From Effrenium voratum (taxonomy: Eukaryota; Sar; Dinophyceae; Suessiales; Symbiodiniaceae), in NCBI GenBank assembly GCA_963377175.1, contig CAUJNA010003287.1, positions 188,501 through 252,500 of the forward strand: a DNA stretch of 64,000 nt. The letters run 5' to 3'. The notes beneath the pieces are model-generated. The model made no database searches, was not told the DNA's origin, and worked only from the letters and a program-made list of their open reading frames with translations. Of the stretch, positions 61,977 to 64,000 are shown one piece after another. The position numbers were made by a program, and so were the translations under genes. The first letter of the stretch is position 1. The number at the start of each line of letters is the position of its first letter.

Positions 61977-62501
61977 GGTGTTTGTTCATTGTCTGCCAAG
62001 GGAAAGTTTCGCCGTCGAGACTGCCGACACCGTGCGAGGAATCCGACAGCTCTTGCAAATGACAAAAGCTATGCCCCACGAGCAAGAAGCTAATGAAAGA
62101 CCAAGCTAATGAAATCCGAAGCAGATCAGCTAATGAAAGACCAAGCCCCAAAAGGCGTCCCAAAAAAGGGCGTTTGGGAGTCTCCAAAGGCCGGAAAGAT
62201 CCAAGACCAATGTTGCCGAAGGACGTCGAAACGGTGGGCCCAAAGTTCAGAGCAAACCCACTGTGACCAAGCCTCCTTATGATTCTCTACGAGGTTTTAC
62301 CAGGCGATGGTATGGGGTAGCGTGATGCTACTCGGACAGTATAAGACCTGGTCGGGCCATCAAAGTTGGCACCCAGTCCGGCTATACGAGGTGTCATCGC
62401 GGATGCTTTCCCCCTGGTTACGTGTCATAGTCTCATGGGAACCCCGGATCTAAGTAGGTTTCCTGGCTCATTTTAATTGGAGGTGGCCCCTTTTAGCGAG
62501 A

Positions 62502-62619
62502 ATCTTGCTGGTGCTCAGTAGGGAATGTGGGAACGAACCCAGGGTCCCCCTCAAAGGAAACCACCAGGGATAGTTTATGGGGGTCATCCCCTCATTCCCT
62601 GCTGAGCACCAGCAAGATT
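62502..62619. repeat. Foldback element with ATCTTGCTGGTGCTCAG ends
   Basis: ATCTTGCTGGTGCTCAGTAG at the left is inverted at the right (CTGAGCACCAGCAAGAT), 17-bp perfect arms and further pairing inside (GGGAATG / CATTCCC). Related sequence is at 28134 and 59645. Confidence 0.8.
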
Positions 62620-62672
62620 TCATCCACACCCCCCTTTGAATAGGACGGGTTCTACTTAGATCCGGGGTCGAC

Positions 62673-62762
62673 AAAATCGTGGCAAGGTTCAGACTGGCGC
62701 TTTTGCCTGGCCTCCATCACGTACACCGGGACGCGTGTGGACTTGCCACATCCTGTCTCCCC
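62673..62762 (-). CDS. DEAH-box RNA helicase P-loop exon
   Basis: After GCATTCAG on the minus strand the frame encodes GETGCGKSTRVPVYVMEARQ then KRQSEPCHDF. G-E-T-G-x-G-K-[ST]-T-x-V-P-x-[YF] is motif I of DEAH-box (DHX) RNA helicases; here Arg and Val replace the more usual Gln residues. Only this exon was found. Neighbouring exons with DEAH and SAT motifs were not seen in the window, so the gene may extend past it, have very long introns, or be a fragment. Confidence 0.5.
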
Positions 62763-62799
62763 CTGAATGCACCTGGAGGTGACGTTTTTGGCGGGTCCT

Positions 62800-64000
62800 T
62801 GTTGTTTTGGGGGAACCCCGCCCGGCCACCCCCCAAAAAAAGACAGAGAGTGTTTGTTCCAAAACAAACGGGTACCGAGGTTAGAAACAAGGCGCAAAAT
62901 GGCGCAAACATGAAAGGCGCAAACATGAAACGCACGTTAGTAGTTCGTGGGGTCATCGCTAAAAGTCAATATGTCTGTTCGACCAAAAAAACAACTGGAA
63001 ACTCTGAAAAGCAAAACGTATCAGGAACCATGTGGCTGTGAACAGCCAGTTGGCGTCCTTTGAAAGAGACCAGGGTCTTCATGCTGAACAGATTCTGCCC
63101 GACAGGTGTTCATAGGATTCAGAACTTCTTCGGATGCGAAAGCGAAAGAGAAGTGGGTGCACTGAAGCGGACTATCATAGAATACAACTCAAAGGGTCCT
63201 GACTGCTTTTTGGGCCATGGACAGTGGGTGTGTGTGTGTGTGTGTGTTTTATTTATTTGTTTGGGGGGTGACCGCCAAAATCTCTAAAAAAACCCAACCA
63301 AGGCCAAGCTCGAAAAAAAACGAGGCACCCAACGGTAGCTTCCAAAAGGTCGGGGTTCTCCTTTGGAAGGTTCGGGGTTCTGCATTGGGGCAATGGGGTG
63401 GCCCATTGCAGAATGGTTGGCCTTGGCAAGTTCTTGTTGAGGAAAAGCGGGACATGGCTGTCGGGAGGACTGAATCCCACGACACAAAGTCCCTGACACT
63501 CATAGGATTACACCCAATCCTCTCTTTTCTTCCCCATTGAGCAAATTAGACTCTCCAAGTCGCAAGCCAGTCCCTCAACAAACTAGACTCACCAAAACTC
63601 TGGACCCTGACAACTGATCCGACACACCAACCATTTCAAGAATTTCCTTTTCGGGGCAGCACCCCTAATAATTTTGTAAACTGACCAAGGTTCTAATTAG
63701 CGATTTAGGAAAGCCCGGCTCGGACCACTGCACTTTTTGCTGAATGGCAGGCCAAGTGTCAAGGCCTATCTGGCCCGGAACCAGCTCCAACTTCCTATCA
63801 TTCCTCTTCCTCTTACCCAAGTAACAGTCCTACGGGATCAGTCCGAATCTGCCGAAGGGCTGGACAAATCAAGGGTGAACCCTGTGGAACCCTGACCCAA
63901 ATGAACCAAAATGGGCGTGTCTCCAAAACAAATCCTGACAAATTGTTGTTTTGACCCGAAATAGGTTTGTCTCTTGCTTGTTTCCTGCAAAACATGTTGA
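62800..64000. other. Non-coding host DNA
   Basis: A (TG)n tract is at 63228-63247. No supported exon or repeat family. Confidence 0.35.

Overview
The window joins two kinds of DNA. Bases 1 to about 10,670 are very AT-rich and packed with short-spaced genes typical of a polinton-like virus or Maverick-type element. The rest (about 10,670 to 64,000) is roughly 50% GC, gene-poor and full of short inverted-repeat elements and microsatellites, like the nuclear genome of a protist. Several exon-like islands there carry W-[AS]-[FL]-A helical repeats (OPR/RAP-like). Two larger coding blocks match protein families that I know as strongly expanded in dinoflagellates. My best guess is therefore a dinoflagellate contig with an integrated polinton-like virus. 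The host call is recall and inference; no rRNA or other marker gene is present.

Viral part. The left end is cut by the window. From left to right: the 3' end of an unknown gene (possibly a minor capsid gene), a small Lys-rich protein, a double-jelly-roll major capsid protein, a 911-aa fibre or spike ending in a self-cleaving S74 chaperone domain, a small protein with a possible myristoylation site, two tandemly duplicated F-box-like genes on the minus strand, a zinc-finger protein, the packaging ATPase, a run of small zinc-binding or coiled-coil proteins on the plus strand, an rve-type integrase on the minus strand, and a third F-box-like gene that closes the element. No DNA polymerase or protease is in view; both could lie to the left. 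AT-rich perfect hairpins sit at several 3' ends, and short TATATA-type motifs abut most starts.

Host part. Next to the viral end is about 0.9 kb of G-run minisatellite (10.95-11.9 kb). From about 12 to 58 kb, short minus-strand exon-like islands of 45-200 bp lie in a sea of repeats. At least seven encode OPR-like helical repeats, so a single very long, many-exon minus-strand gene is plausible. A DEAH-box helicase P-loop exon at 62.7 kb probably belongs to another gene. Within this span, at 29.5-41 kb, lies a denser minus-strand block: a DNA-methyltransferase-like multi-exon gene (about 36.4-40.7 kb), an acidic Pro/Glu-repeat gene that starts at 34,917, and a 613-aa transposase-like protein (29,495-31,336). 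It looks nested inside an intron of the OPR-like gene.

Repeats. At least five MITE-like families with recognisable inverted ends recur through the host part, along with a 0.9-kb (GYT)n tract at 61.1-62.0 kb and many smaller tandem repeats. All host exon boundaries are eye-called from frame, composition and splice-like dinucleotides and are approximate.
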